The notes beneath the pieces are model-generated. The model made no database searches. It was not told the DNA's origin and was given only the letters and a program-made list of their open reading frames with translations. From Fredinandcohnia onubensis (GTDB taxonomy: Bacteria; Bacillota; Bacilli; Bacillales; Bacillaceae_L), in the NCBI RefSeq assembly GCF_002734215.1, contig NZ_NSEB01000003.1, positions 140,639-204,638 on the forward strand: a DNA stretch of 64,000 nt, given 5' to 3'. A program made the position numbers and the translations under genes. Positions 9,101-16,155 of this stretch are shown one piece after another (the stretch's first letter is position 1; the number at the start of each line of letters is the position of its first letter).

Positions 9101-9837
9101 AGGAGGACTTTACCTTAGATGCCCTAACGATTCAGCCAAGACAAACCCTATCAACTCCGGTTTGGAGTGGCCTTGAAAGTGATGGTCGTCGTTATTCACC
9201 GTTTACGGTAAACAAAGAGTACCATATTCCATGGCACACACTTACTGGACGACAAAGCTTTTATTTAGACCATGAGGTAATGCTCGATTACGGTGAAGGT
9301 CTTCCACTATATATTCCACCAATCAACAAAGGTCCTTTTATTAAGGGAGAAAAAGAGGTTGAGAATAGTGGAAAGTCAATAACGCTTCGCTATATGACAC
9401 CTCACCAAAAATGGGGTATCCACACGATGTTCACAGATACCCGAAACATGGTTCAGCTATTTAGAGGCTGGCAGGTTGTCTGGTTGAATGAAGAGGATGC
9501 TGCTGAGATCGGCATTAAAGATAATGACTGGATTGAATTATACAACCGTAACGGTGCTGTCGTAGCAAGGGCTGTATTAACATACAGAATGCCTCGCGGT
9601 GCTGTCTATATGCACCATGCCCAAGATCGTACAATGGGCGTACCAGGAAATACAATTAATAAAAATCGTGGTGGAACACATAACAGCGTGACAAGAATTT
9701 ATCCAAAGGCAACACATATGATTGGCGGTTATTCACAGCTTAGCTATGGATTCAATTATTATGGACCAACAGGTAGCCAAAGAGATACGTTGACAATTGT
9801 TCGCCCATTAAAGGAGGTCGACTGGCTTGAGAATTAA
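6151..9837 (+). CDS. narG: respiratory nitrate reductase alpha subunit NarG
   Basis: A 1228-residue catalytic subunit of the membrane-bound nitrate reductase, carrying bis-MGD molybdenum and the FS0 [4Fe-4S] cluster. FS0 ligands are visible as His55, Cys59, Cys63 and Cys98 (THGVNCTGSCSW and RGCPRG), the His-Cys3 pattern of NarG. The Mo-ligand Asp lies in SFYDWYADLPP near residue 228. There is no Tat signal, as expected for cytoplasm-facing NarG. It reduces nitrate to nitrite with electrons from quinol via NarI and NarH. The ATG at 6151 has AAGGG five bases upstream; a TTG at 6160 is a weaker alternative. The length is normal for Bacillus NarG. Confidence 0.98.
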   Translation: METLAKQNSLFHSLKHLVRGERINDGWTEENPRPRDWESIYRNRWAHDKVVRSTHGVNCTGSCSWKIHVKDGIIAYETQQTDYPSTGNDFPDYEPRGCPRGASFSWYTYSPTRVKYPYVRGDLLALWKDELNKADNPVQAWENIVTNPEKRQSYVSARGRGGFVRGNWKDICQMIAASTIYTIKKYGPDRVVGFSPIPAMSMVSYSGGTRFLSLIGGTILSFYDWYADLPPASPQVWGDQTDVPESGDWYNTKYFIIWGTNIPQTRTPDAHFMVEARYNGTKVVGVSPDYAEYDKFADIWLPAKAGTDGALAMAMTHVILKEFYVDKETPYFRDYAKQYTDLPFLITLSKKGENYRSDRFLRASDFSTEHELGEWKTVVWDENSNQIAVPNGSQGFRWDSSTKWNLDMTTEDGTSINPKLSFMNDSDEVAVVEFPYFAEKEGGKIERGVPIKRMKDQSGNELIVTTVYDLMLAHTGINRGLKGDYPTDYNDAARPYTPAWQESITGVKKEHVIQVAREFAENAALTQGKSMIAMGGGTNHWFHSDQIYRSILNLVLLTGSQGVNGGGWAHYVGQEKVRPLEGFSQIAFANDWVKAPKFMNGTSFFYFATEQFRYEYDFDERETDWGSQYSNMHPADFNALSARLGWLPSFPSLSQNTLDVMKDARAKHSDDKAVTDYIAKQLVDGNLEFAIENPNDPRNFPRVFFNWRSNLLGDSGKGHEYFVKHLIGSKDTVLSDPEQSWQPKDVKLSEKPPEGKTDLFVSMDFRMTSSGLFSDIILPAATWYEKQDISTTDLHPFVHPFNAAISPPWDTRSDWDAFREIAKAFSELAKEHLPAQEDLVISPLAHDTINEIAQPFGKVKDWRKGEVEGIPGKTMPNFNYVQRDYPNVYDMWITVGPNIKNGYGTKGVKIPGDKVYQSLLNRLGPSKHEGVGKGYPSLYTDVQAINAILLMSGATNGKRAVEGWKSMEQKTGKKLEHIAKEREEEDFTLDALTIQPRQTLSTPVWSGLESDGRRYSPFTVNKEYHIPWHTLTGRQSFYLDHEVMLDYGEGLPLYIPPINKGPFIKGEKEVENSGKSITLRYMTPHQKWGIHTMFTDTRNMVQLFRGWQVVWLNEEDAAEIGIKDNDWIELYNRNGAVVARAVLTYRMPRGAVYMHHAQDRTMGVPGNTINKNRGGTHNSVTRIYPKATHMIGGYSQLSYGFNYYGPTGSQRDTLTIVRPLKEVDWLEN

Positions 9838-11329
9838 AGCACAAGTGGCAATGGTCATGCACTTAGATAAGTGTATCGGCTGTCATACTTGTTCTGTCAC
9901 ATGTAAAAATGTATGGACGAATCGACCAGGTATGGAGTACGTCTGGTACAACAACGTTGAGACACGTCCAGGACCAGGGTACCCGAAAGAATGGGAAAAT
10001 ACAGATCGTTATAAAGGTGGTTGGACATTACGAAATGGAAAACTACACCTACGGGCCGGTGGTCCAATTTCCAAACTTGCAAACATTTTTTACAATCCAA
10101 ACATGGCAGGGCTTGATGATTTTTATGAACCATGGACATACGATTTTGAACATCTGCATCATGCGAAAAAAGGGGAAAACATCCCTGTAGCACGACCAAA
10201 ATCAATGATTACTGGAAAATACATTGATAAACCGGAATGGGGGCCGAACTGGGATGATGACCTTGCTGGCGGTAGTGAGGTTGTCCCGATGGATCCTAAC
10301 GTGCAAAAGCTTCAAGAGCATATTGCCATGGAATATGAAAAAACATTCATGATGTATTTGCCGCGGATTTGTGAGCATTGTTTGAATCCATCCTGTGTTG
10401 CGTCCTGTCCATCAGGTGCGCTGTATAAGAGGGATGAAGATGGAATTGTTCTTGTTGACCAAGATGCTTGCCGTGGCTGGCGTTTTTGTATGAATGGTTG
10501 TCCTTATCATAAGGTGTACTATAACTGGAACACACATAAAGCGGAGAAGTGTAATTTCTGTTACCCGCGAACAGAAGCTGGACTACCAACGATTTGTTCA
10601 GAAACATGCGTTGGCCGAATCCGTTATATTGGGGTCGTTTTATATGATGCTGACCGTGTAAAGGAAGCGGCATCCGTTGAAGACCCGAAGGACTTATATG
10701 AATCACAGCTCTCTGTCTTTTTAGATCCATTTGATCCAGAAGTCATTGAAAAAGCACAAGAGCAAGGTATCAATGCTAGCTGGATTAAAAGTGCTCAGGA
10801 GTCACCGGTATATAAAATGGCAATGAAGTGGAAAATTGCGTTGCCGTTGCATCCTGAATATCGCACTATGCCAATGGTGTGGTATGTTCCGCCACTTAGT
10901 CCAATCATGAATCATATCACAAATGAGAATGGCCTAAGTGCCGATGGATATATTCCAGCCGTTGATGATATGAGAATACCGATGGAGTATTTGGCGTCGA
11001 TTCTATCAGCAGACGATACGGATGTCATTCGCCGAGTGTTACTTAAAATGGCAGCAATGCGTGTTCATATGCGTGCTAAAACAGTTGGGGGAATTGACGA
11101 AGTGGAGAAGTCGAAGCTCTTAAAAGAAGCAAATACAACAGTTGAAGAGCTTGAGGAAATGCAACGCTTATTGGGTGTAGCAAAATACAATGAACGCTTC
11201 GTTATTCCGACAGGCCGTCGTGAAATGGATGAAGACCTCCATTACAAGCAAGGCGCATGTAGTATTGAGGATTTAGCACCACCTGAAGGAATGGTGACTT
11301 ATCCATTTGAAAGAAGTGGAAATCAATGA
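9827..11329 (+). CDS. narH: respiratory nitrate reductase beta subunit NarH
   Basis: A 500-residue iron-sulfur subunit carrying three [4Fe-4S] and one [3Fe-4S] cluster. Cysteine groups are CIGCHTCSVTC (near residue 16), CEHCLNPSCVASCPSG, CRGWRFCMNGCP and CNFC...CSETC. The Trp in CRGW replaces a cysteine ligand, the usual mark of the NarH [3Fe-4S] centre. It relays electrons from NarI heme b to NarG. The TTG start at 9827 overlaps narG by 11 bp and has AAGGAGG 9 nt before it. Confidence 0.97.
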   Translation: MRIKAQVAMVMHLDKCIGCHTCSVTCKNVWTNRPGMEYVWYNNVETRPGPGYPKEWENTDRYKGGWTLRNGKLHLRAGGPISKLANIFYNPNMAGLDDFYEPWTYDFEHLHHAKKGENIPVARPKSMITGKYIDKPEWGPNWDDDLAGGSEVVPMDPNVQKLQEHIAMEYEKTFMMYLPRICEHCLNPSCVASCPSGALYKRDEDGIVLVDQDACRGWRFCMNGCPYHKVYYNWNTHKAEKCNFCYPRTEAGLPTICSETCVGRIRYIGVVLYDADRVKEAASVEDPKDLYESQLSVFLDPFDPEVIEKAQEQGINASWIKSAQESPVYKMAMKWKIALPLHPEYRTMPMVWYVPPLSPIMNHITNENGLSADGYIPAVDDMRIPMEYLASILSADDTDVIRRVLLKMAAMRVHMRAKTVGGIDEVEKSKLLKEANTTVEELEEMQRLLGVAKYNERFVIPTGRREMDEDLHYKQGACSIEDLAPPEGMVTYPFERSGNQ

Positions 11330-11928
11330 CCAATGAAGCAAAAGCAATTTTAATGATCATGTCACGAATACTCGATTATCCGGATAAGACCCTTCATGAA
11401 GGGTTTCCCGAAATTGAGGAATATGTGAACGCAGAAATTGGCTCGGTAAAAATGAGAAACGAAGTCTTAGAAAGGATAGCACCACTTTTTAAGATGCCAT
11501 TATTAGAATTACAGGAACTCTATGTTGAAACCTTTGATTATAAGGATAAAACAGGTCTTTATTTAACATCCCATGAATTAGGTGACAGTAGAAAACGGGG
11601 GGCTGCTTTAATTAAGCTCCAAAAGTTAATCGTCGAAGGTGGGTTTGAATATCACGGACAGGAGATTGTGGATTATATCCCGATGTTATTCGAGCTATTA
11701 GTTCATGCCCCAGAGGGCAAGAATTTTGAACGGCTATACCGCCGTTTAGCGTTTGCGGTTGATCGGATCCACAAGAACCTATCCGATTCTAATCCATACC
11801 ACCGAATTGTGGACTTGTTAATGATGTTTGTTTTTGAAGTGCCAGAAGCAGAAGAAATCACATTGCTGGAAAATCAGCGTGAGGAAGCGGATCTAGAAGA
11901 GCTTCCATATCCAATGCTTTATCAATAA
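11326..11928 (+). CDS. narJ: nitrate reductase molybdenum cofactor assembly chaperone NarJ
   Basis: A 200-residue helical chaperone of the NarJ/TorD type that binds apo-NarG and allows molybdenum cofactor and FS0 insertion before membrane docking. Visible family features are the ILDYPD motif near the N-terminus and the ELYVETFD segment. It overlaps narH by 4 bp (ATGA), indicating coupled translation. It is followed by an unusual 183-bp gap before narI that carries DnaA boxes. Confidence 0.93.
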   Translation: MTNEAKAILMIMSRILDYPDKTLHEGFPEIEEYVNAEIGSVKMRNEVLERIAPLFKMPLLELQELYVETFDYKDKTGLYLTSHELGDSRKRGAALIKLQKLIVEGGFEYHGQEIVDYIPMLFELLVHAPEGKNFERLYRRLAFAVDRIHKNLSDSNPYHRIVDLLMMFVFEVPEAEEITLLENQREEADLEELPYPMLYQ

Positions 11929-11940
11929 TTGTTCATAACT

Positions 11941-12076
11941 TGTGGATGATGTGGATAAGTATGATGCTTTTCTGTGGATAACGTGGATATTGTGGAAAAA
12001 TAAAAATGAGAAACGCTCATCACTATCCACAAAAGGATCCACAGGCTGTGGAAAACAAACGTTCTTATGTGGATAA
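11941..12076. other. DnaA-box cluster between narJ and narI
   Basis: Three perfect DnaA boxes in the TGTGGATAA orientation lie at 11950-11958, 11973-11981 and 12068-12076. Single-mismatch boxes lie at 11941-11949, 11991-11999, 12023-12031 (opposite strand) and 12047-12055. That is seven boxes in 136 bp, within an operon whose other junctions overlap. B. subtilis is known to have DnaA-box clusters away from oriC that titrate DnaA. No AT-rich unwinding element or replication gene is beside this one. Confidence 0.75.
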
Positions 12077-12111
12077 GTATATACCACAATTTGTTGAAAG
12101 GGGGTCATTAG

Positions 12112-12813
12112 ATGGAATTACACTTCTGGTGGACGGCCTATCCTTATATATGCATTGCGATCCTTGTAGTAGGGACATTTTATCGCTTCGTGTTTCGAGG
12201 GAAGAGCTGGACAGCGCCATCAACGGAAATTTTTGAGAAAAAGTGGCTACGTTACGCTTCCATTATTTTTCACTATGGGATTATCTTTGCCTTTTTCGGT
12301 CATGTGATGGGGATGTTGATTCCGCTTGAGTTCTACAACGCAATTGGAGTGAACGACCACACGTACCACTTATTTGCAATAGTAGGCGGTGGATTTGCCG
12401 GGCTGATGGTTGTCCTCGGATTGATCTTATTTTTGATTCGAAAGTTTGTCATTGAACGAGTCCATGTTCATACATCAGCGGGTAGTTATTTCACAATCAT
12501 TCTATTGCTACTTATAGCCGGTTTGGGTACATATATGACAATCGTCTACAATACAACAGTAGCAGCTTATGAATACCGAATTTCAATCGGGCCATGGTTT
12601 CGCAGTTTATTCACATTAAATCCACAGCCTGAATTAATGCTCGGTGTACCGACATTATTTAAAGTGCACGTCATTTTGTCTTTCCTATTATTTGCATCGA
12701 TTCCATTTACAAAGCTTGTGCATATGTTTAGTTTCCCGTTGCGCTATCCAACACGAGCGCCACAGCAATACCGCGCACGTAATGGATTTTCGAAAAATAC
12801 ACGACAGAACTAA
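12112..12813 (+). CDS. narI: respiratory nitrate reductase gamma subunit NarI
   Basis: A 233-residue di-heme cytochrome b membrane subunit with about five transmembrane segments. It anchors NarGH on the cytoplasmic face and oxidises menaquinol. Candidate heme ligands are histidines in FHYGIIFAFFGHVMG, near DHTYHLF and in the late FKVHVILSF/FTKLVHMFSFP helices. The start ATG follows GAAAGGGGG. Unlike the other nar junctions it does not overlap narJ. Confidence 0.95.
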   Translation: MELHFWWTAYPYICIAILVVGTFYRFVFRGKSWTAPSTEIFEKKWLRYASIIFHYGIIFAFFGHVMGMLIPLEFYNAIGVNDHTYHLFAIVGGGFAGLMVVLGLILFLIRKFVIERVHVHTSAGSYFTIILLLLIAGLGTYMTIVYNTTVAAYEYRISIGPWFRSLFTLNPQPELMLGVPTLFKVHVILSFLLFASIPFTKLVHMFSFPLRYPTRAPQQYRARNGFSKNTRQN

Positions 12814-12838
12814 GGGGAGGGCTAACCTCCTCTTTTTT
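12814..12838 (+). terminator. Terminator of narGHJI
   Basis: Stem GGGGAGG (12814-12820) with CCTCCTC (12826-12832), five-base loop GCTAA, then TTTTTT. Confidence 0.85.
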
Positions 12839-12883
12839 CTGTTTAGGAATACGTTCATTGAGACGAAGTTTTATTAGTAAAAA

Positions 12884-13383
12884 GAGTCGCAAAGAGCTGG
12901 TGATTGAGACACAGTCCATAATTACAGAGGACTTTGAGTCAGAAAGTAGCCCTGATTCTGACAGAGAGTCTATTAATTCGGTGAACCAAGTCGCAAAGAA
13001 CCGCTGATTGTGACCCACTTCGTAATTACGGAGCACTTTGAGTCAGAAAGTGGTCTTGATTCCGACAGCGAATCTGTTAATTCGGGTGAGCCGAGTCGCA
13101 AAGAGCTGGTGATTGAGACACAGTCCATAATTACAGAGCACTTTGAGTCAGAAAGTAGCCTTGATTCTGACAGCGAATTTATTAATTCGGGTGAGCCGAG
13201 TCGCAAAGTAACGCTGATTGTGACCCACTCCGTGATTGCTGAGCACCTTGAGTCAGAAAGTAGCCTTGATTCTGACAGAGAATCTATTAATTCGGTGAAC
13301 CGAGTCGCAATGAACCGCTGATTGTGACCCACTTCGTAATTACGGAGCACCTTGAGTCAGAAAGTAGTCTTGATTCCGACAGA
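12884..13383. repeat. Palindromic repeat array 1 (ten 25-bp elements, 52-bp period)
   Basis: Ten 25-bp inverted repeats of the form GTCnnAA-N11-TTnnGAC start at 12886, 12938, 12990, 13042, 13095, 13147, 13200, 13252, 13304 and 13356. They alternate between a GTCGCAA type and a GTCAGAA type, so the larger unit is 104-105 bp, present almost five times. The spacer is 11 bp in every copy. Short open frames through the array are by-products of the repeat. No gene is seen here. Confidence 0.9.
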
Positions 13384-13527
13384 TAAAAGAACGTGGAGCT
13401 GAACTCATCTGTTCACCGTTAAAAGTTGAGCTCACTCCAAACGAAAAAGACGAATTAATCTGCAAAGAATTCGGTAGACAATAATTTGCACTAAAGCTAC
13501 TTACTTCCTAACATTTTTTCTAGCTTG

Positions 13528-13558
13528 GCCTTCTGGTTAACGAACCTGAAGGCTTTTA
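13528..13558. terminator. Orphan terminator-like hairpin
   Basis: GCCTTCTGGTT (13528-13538) pairs with AACCTGAAGGC (13543-13553) with one mismatch, followed by TTTTA. It has no gene directly upstream and may end read-through transcripts from the repeat region. Confidence 0.5.
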
Positions 13559-13580
13559 TATATGGCTCTAAACTGAGTTA

Positions 13581-13693
13581 TGTCCGATAATTGTTGGTTA
13601 TGTCCGAAAAAATAACATTTATGTCCGATAAACTTCAAACTAAGTCCGATATCCCGTCGCCATTGTCCGAAATATAAAACTGTTTGTCCGATA
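13581..13693. repeat. Direct-repeat array TGTCCGATA with 21-bp phase
   Basis: Six copies of TGTCCGATA or close variants start at 13581, 13601, 13622, 13643, 13664 and 13685, i.e. spacings of 20, 21, 21, 21 and 21 bp. Only about nine bases of each period are conserved. The array ends 18 bp before the -35 box of the dioxygenase promoter. Confidence 0.85.
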
Positions 13694-13710
13694 TCCGTCA
13701 GAATTAGACG

Positions 13711-13758
13711 TTGACAACGTCCCTCTTTTTTTATAAAATTATCTTGAATTCAAGATAA
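13711..13758 (+). promoter_or_regulatory. Promoter with MhqR-type operator
   Basis: TTGACA (13711-13716), a 17-bp spacer and TAAAAT (13734-13739) form a good SigA promoter. A perfect 20-bp palindrome with half-site TTATCTTGAA occupies 13739-13758, over the expected transcription start. It matches the MhqR operator pattern known from B. subtilis (TATCTnnAATTnnAGATA), a MarR-type repressor of quinone-inducible dioxygenases. mhqR itself is not in the window. Confidence 0.8.
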
Positions 13759-13841
13759 ATAAATTTGAGATAATCAGTTCGAATATTCTTTCATATTTTG
13801 TTGGAAAATAATTAGATAAATAGTAAAGGAGAATAATTACT

Positions 13842-14771
13842 ATGAAAACAGCAGGCATTCATCATATTACAGCGATTGTTGGACATCCCCAAGAGAATGT
13901 TGACTTTTATGCCGGTGTATTAGGGCTTCGCCTTATAAAACAAACGGTTAACTTTGATGATCCAGGTACTTATCATTTTTATTTTGGAGATGATGTTGGA
14001 AATCCGGGGAGCATCATTACATTTTTCCCATGGGCAAATGCGTATCAAGGAAAAATTGGCGATGGCCAAGTTGGGGTAACAACGTACGTGGTTCCAAAGG
14101 GAGCACTGCCTTTTTGGGAAGCAAGGTTATCAAAATTTGAAATTTCCTATCAGAATACGAAACGTTTCGGCGAACAATTTCTCCAATTTAATGATATCCA
14201 CGGATTGCAGCTTGAAATTGTAGAACGAGAAGAAGGAGCAAACAACAAGTGGGAATTTGGAGAAATAACCTCCGATGTAGCAATTAAAGGCTTTGGTGGT
14301 GCGATATTATTTTCCTCACAGCCTGAAGAAACAGAAAAGCTTCTAACACTTATGGGTCTAGAGCGGATTGGAGCGGAAGGAGATTTTATACGATTTAAAT
14401 CTGAAGGGAATATTGGAAATATCATCGATGTAAAACGAACACCTGGGGAAAAAGGTAAAATGGGTGTTGGAACCGTCCACCATATTGCTTGGCGAGCAAA
14501 GGATGATCAGGAACAACTTGAGTGGCAAAAATTCATTGCCGATCATGGTTACCGCATTACAGACGTGCGTGATCGAAATTATTTTAACGCGATTTATTTT
14601 AGAGAGCACGGAGAACTTCTTTTTGAAATTGCAACAGATCCGCCGGGCTTTGGCATTGATGAAGAGTATAAGGAGATGGGTTCAGAACTCAAGTTACCTC
14701 CACAATATGAACCTCACCGTCAGAAGATAGAAAATGTATTACTACCGTTTGAAGTAAGAAGTCTTGATTAA
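13842..14771 (+). CDS. ring-cleaving dioxygenase of the MhqA/MhqE/MhqO family
   Basis: A 309-residue two-module glyoxalase/vicinal-oxygen-chelate protein. Probable metal ligands are His8 (IHHITAIVG), the second-module His in GVGTVHHIAW and the Glu in GELLFEIATDPPGF. The B. subtilis relatives are quinone- and diamide-inducible and confer resistance to hydroquinones and catechols. An MhqR-type operator lies ~85 bp upstream and GAGAAT precedes the ATG. The three B. subtilis paralogues cannot be told apart here. The next gene, a flavin reductase, begins 16 bp downstream. Confidence 0.85.
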   Translation: MKTAGIHHITAIVGHPQENVDFYAGVLGLRLIKQTVNFDDPGTYHFYFGDDVGNPGSIITFFPWANAYQGKIGDGQVGVTTYVVPKGALPFWEARLSKFEISYQNTKRFGEQFLQFNDIHGLQLEIVEREEGANNKWEFGEITSDVAIKGFGGAILFSSQPEETEKLLTLMGLERIGAEGDFIRFKSEGNIGNIIDVKRTPGEKGKMGVGTVHHIAWRAKDDQEQLEWQKFIADHGYRITDVRDRNYFNAIYFREHGELLFEIATDPPGFGIDEEYKEMGSELKLPPQYEPHRQKIENVLLPFEVRSLD

Positions 14772-14787
14772 AAGGAGAGATAAAAAA

Positions 14788-15399
14788 TTGATTTCAATTG
14801 ATCCGAGTAATGCTTCTGAAAGGGATAATTATAAGTTTTTAATTGGAAGTATCATCCCGAGGCCAATCGCATTTGTGACGTCAATCTCAAAGGAAGGTAC
14901 GCTAAATGGTGCACCTTTCAGTTATTTTAATATAGTGTCTTCCAATCCGCCCCTTATTTCAATATCGGTCCAAAGAAAAGATGGGGAAATGAAGGACACA
15001 GCTAGAAACATTATAGAAGGAAAAGAATTTGTCGTTCATATTGTGGACGAAAGTAATGTAGAAAAAATCAATATGACGGCAGCAAGTCTTCCACCGAATG
15101 AAAGTGAGATTGAAAGTGCCGAGCTGACTCCAGTTGAAAGTAAGAATATAAGTGTACCGGGGATTAAGGAATCTAAAATTCGTTTTGAATGTATATTAGA
15201 GCACTCAATTGAATTAGGTGGTCAAGAGGATTTGCCTGGTAGTGATTTATTAATCGGAAAAGTCGTTCAGTTTCATATTGATGAGGATCTATATAGTAAT
15301 GGAAGGATCAATCAAGAAAAATTAGGGGCGGTAAGTCGCTTGGCAGGAAATTATTATGCGAAAATTGGAGACGTTTTTGAAATTGAGAGACCAAAGTAA
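14788..15399 (+). CDS. flavin reductase-like (split-barrel FMN-binding) protein
   Basis: A 203-residue FMN-binding split-barrel protein of the flavin reductase/YwrF type. Family segments are the N-terminal IGSIIPRPIAFVTS, GAPFSYFNIVSSNPPLISIS and a late GRINQEKLGAVSRLAGNYYA. It probably supplies reduced flavin or reduces a quinone-like substrate; operonic placement after the MhqR-regulated dioxygenase supports a quinone/aromatic stress role (inference). The TTG at 14788 follows AAAGGAGAG by 8 nt and is preferred over the in-frame TTG at 14764 inside the preceding gene. Confidence 0.8.
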   Translation: MISIDPSNASERDNYKFLIGSIIPRPIAFVTSISKEGTLNGAPFSYFNIVSSNPPLISISVQRKDGEMKDTARNIIEGKEFVVHIVDESNVEKINMTAASLPPNESEIESAELTPVESKNISVPGIKESKIRFECILEHSIELGGQEDLPGSDLLIGKVVQFHIDEDLYSNGRINQEKLGAVSRLAGNYYAKIGDVFEIERPK

Positions 15400-15420
15400 T
15401 CATGTTTGGTCTCTTTTTTT
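15387..15420. terminator. Bidirectional terminator between flavin reductase and repeat-protein gene
   Basis: GAGACCAAA (15387-15395) pairs with TTTGGTCTC (15405-15413), followed by TTTTTTT on the plus strand. It overlaps the 3' ends of the two convergent genes. Confidence 0.8.
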
Positions 15421-16011
15421 CTTTTTCCTTTGACTTTGACTATGGTTCATGTTTTTTTGACGTTGACTATAGTTCATGTTTTGACTTTGATTTTGGTACA
15501 TGTTTTGGCTTTGATTTTGATTCATGTTTTGACTTTGATTTTGATTCATGTTTTGACTTTGATTTTGGTTCATGTTTTGACTTTGATTTTGGTTCATGTT
15601 TTGACTTTGACTAAGGTTTATGTTTTGACTTCGACTATAGTTCATATTTAGGCTTTGATTTTGGTTCGTGTTTTGACTTTGATTTTTATTAATGATTTCT
15701 TCAAGCTGTTTCACTTTTTCCTGAAGACTATCAAGATCCTCCTGCATCTTATTCTTCACTTGATCCGATTGATAACTTTCTACTTGAGATTGAAAGTCAG
15801 TAGCAGTATCTGTATTTAGCTGAATGATTGCCCCGATAGTTGCTAATGCGTCACCGGCAATCGTTAGTACGCCCCCCATTATTGCTAGGATTGTTCCGCT
15901 ATTATTAGGTGGTTTATATTGGAAGTTACCTTGAGTCGTGTTTGAAATATTTCCGCTATCTTGGGATGCAGTAGTAGCAGCAATAACGGTTGCTCTTTTA
16001 TCCCTTTCCAT
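15400..16011 (-). CDS. Gln/Asn/Ser-rich octapeptide-repeat protein
   Basis: A 203-residue protein of unknown family. Residues ~38-66 form one hydrophobic, glycine/alanine-rich segment (ILAIMGGVLTIAGDALATIG). Residues ~76-110 look like a coiled coil (MQEDLDSLQEKVKQLEEII). From ~110 on the chain is made of octapeptides based on NQNQSQNM, about ten copies, coded by 24-bp DNA repeats. It ends in a lysine-rich tail (SQRKKKKRDQT). Such low-complexity tails occur in spore-surface and other surface proteins, but no such role can be shown here. The start ATG follows GGGGGAGCTC on the minus strand. Confidence 0.65.
   Translation of the reverse strand: MERDKRATVIAATTASQDSGNISNTTQGNFQYKPPNNSGTILAIMGGVLTIAGDALATIGAIIQLNTDTATDFQSQVESYQSDQVKNKMQEDLDSLQEKVKQLEEIINKNQSQNTNQNQSLNMNYSRSQNINLSQSQNMNQNQSQNMNQNQSQNMNQNQSQNMNQNQSQNMYQNQSQNMNYSQRQKNMNHSQSQRKKKKRDQT
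15450..15690. repeat. 24-bp coding repeat array
   Basis: Tandem units resembling TTCATGTTTTGACTTTGATT plus four bases, running inside the Gln/Asn-rich protein gene. The central copies are nearly identical and the outer ones are degenerate, so copy number is probably variable. Confidence 0.8.
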
Positions 16012-16155
16012 GAGCTCCCCCCTTACCTAAAATCAGATATTGCAGGTTCGCGATGTATCTATATAATCATCTCGTATCTTATTTTAAGCCCATTTCCAAT
16101 ATATTCACCCAGACTTATAAAGGTGTCGAAATGCTTTTTATAGAATGACCAACAT

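Noticed and set aside
11941..12076. A replication origin or plasmid remnant
   Set aside because: DnaA boxes are present, but there is no rep/dnaA gene, partition gene or clear AT-rich unwinding region, and the flanking genes form one nar operon.
12728..13350. Protein-coding genes in the array (100-125 residue frames on both strands)
   Set aside because: The frames arise because the repeat unit (104-105 bp) can lack stops; both strands are open and neither has a ribosome site or a non-repeat domain.
12884..13383. CRISPR array (regular repeats with spacers)
   Set aside because: The spacing is regular, but linkers are themselves repeated rather than unique, the elements are internally palindromic with two alternating types, and no cas gene is present. 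The same holds for the arrays at 26836-27255 and 52365-52760.
15402..15651. Plus-strand Phe/Asp-rich or Val/Leu-rich proteins
   Set aside because: They are mirror readings of the 24-bp repeats in the minus-strand Gln/Asn-rich gene and start inside a terminator.
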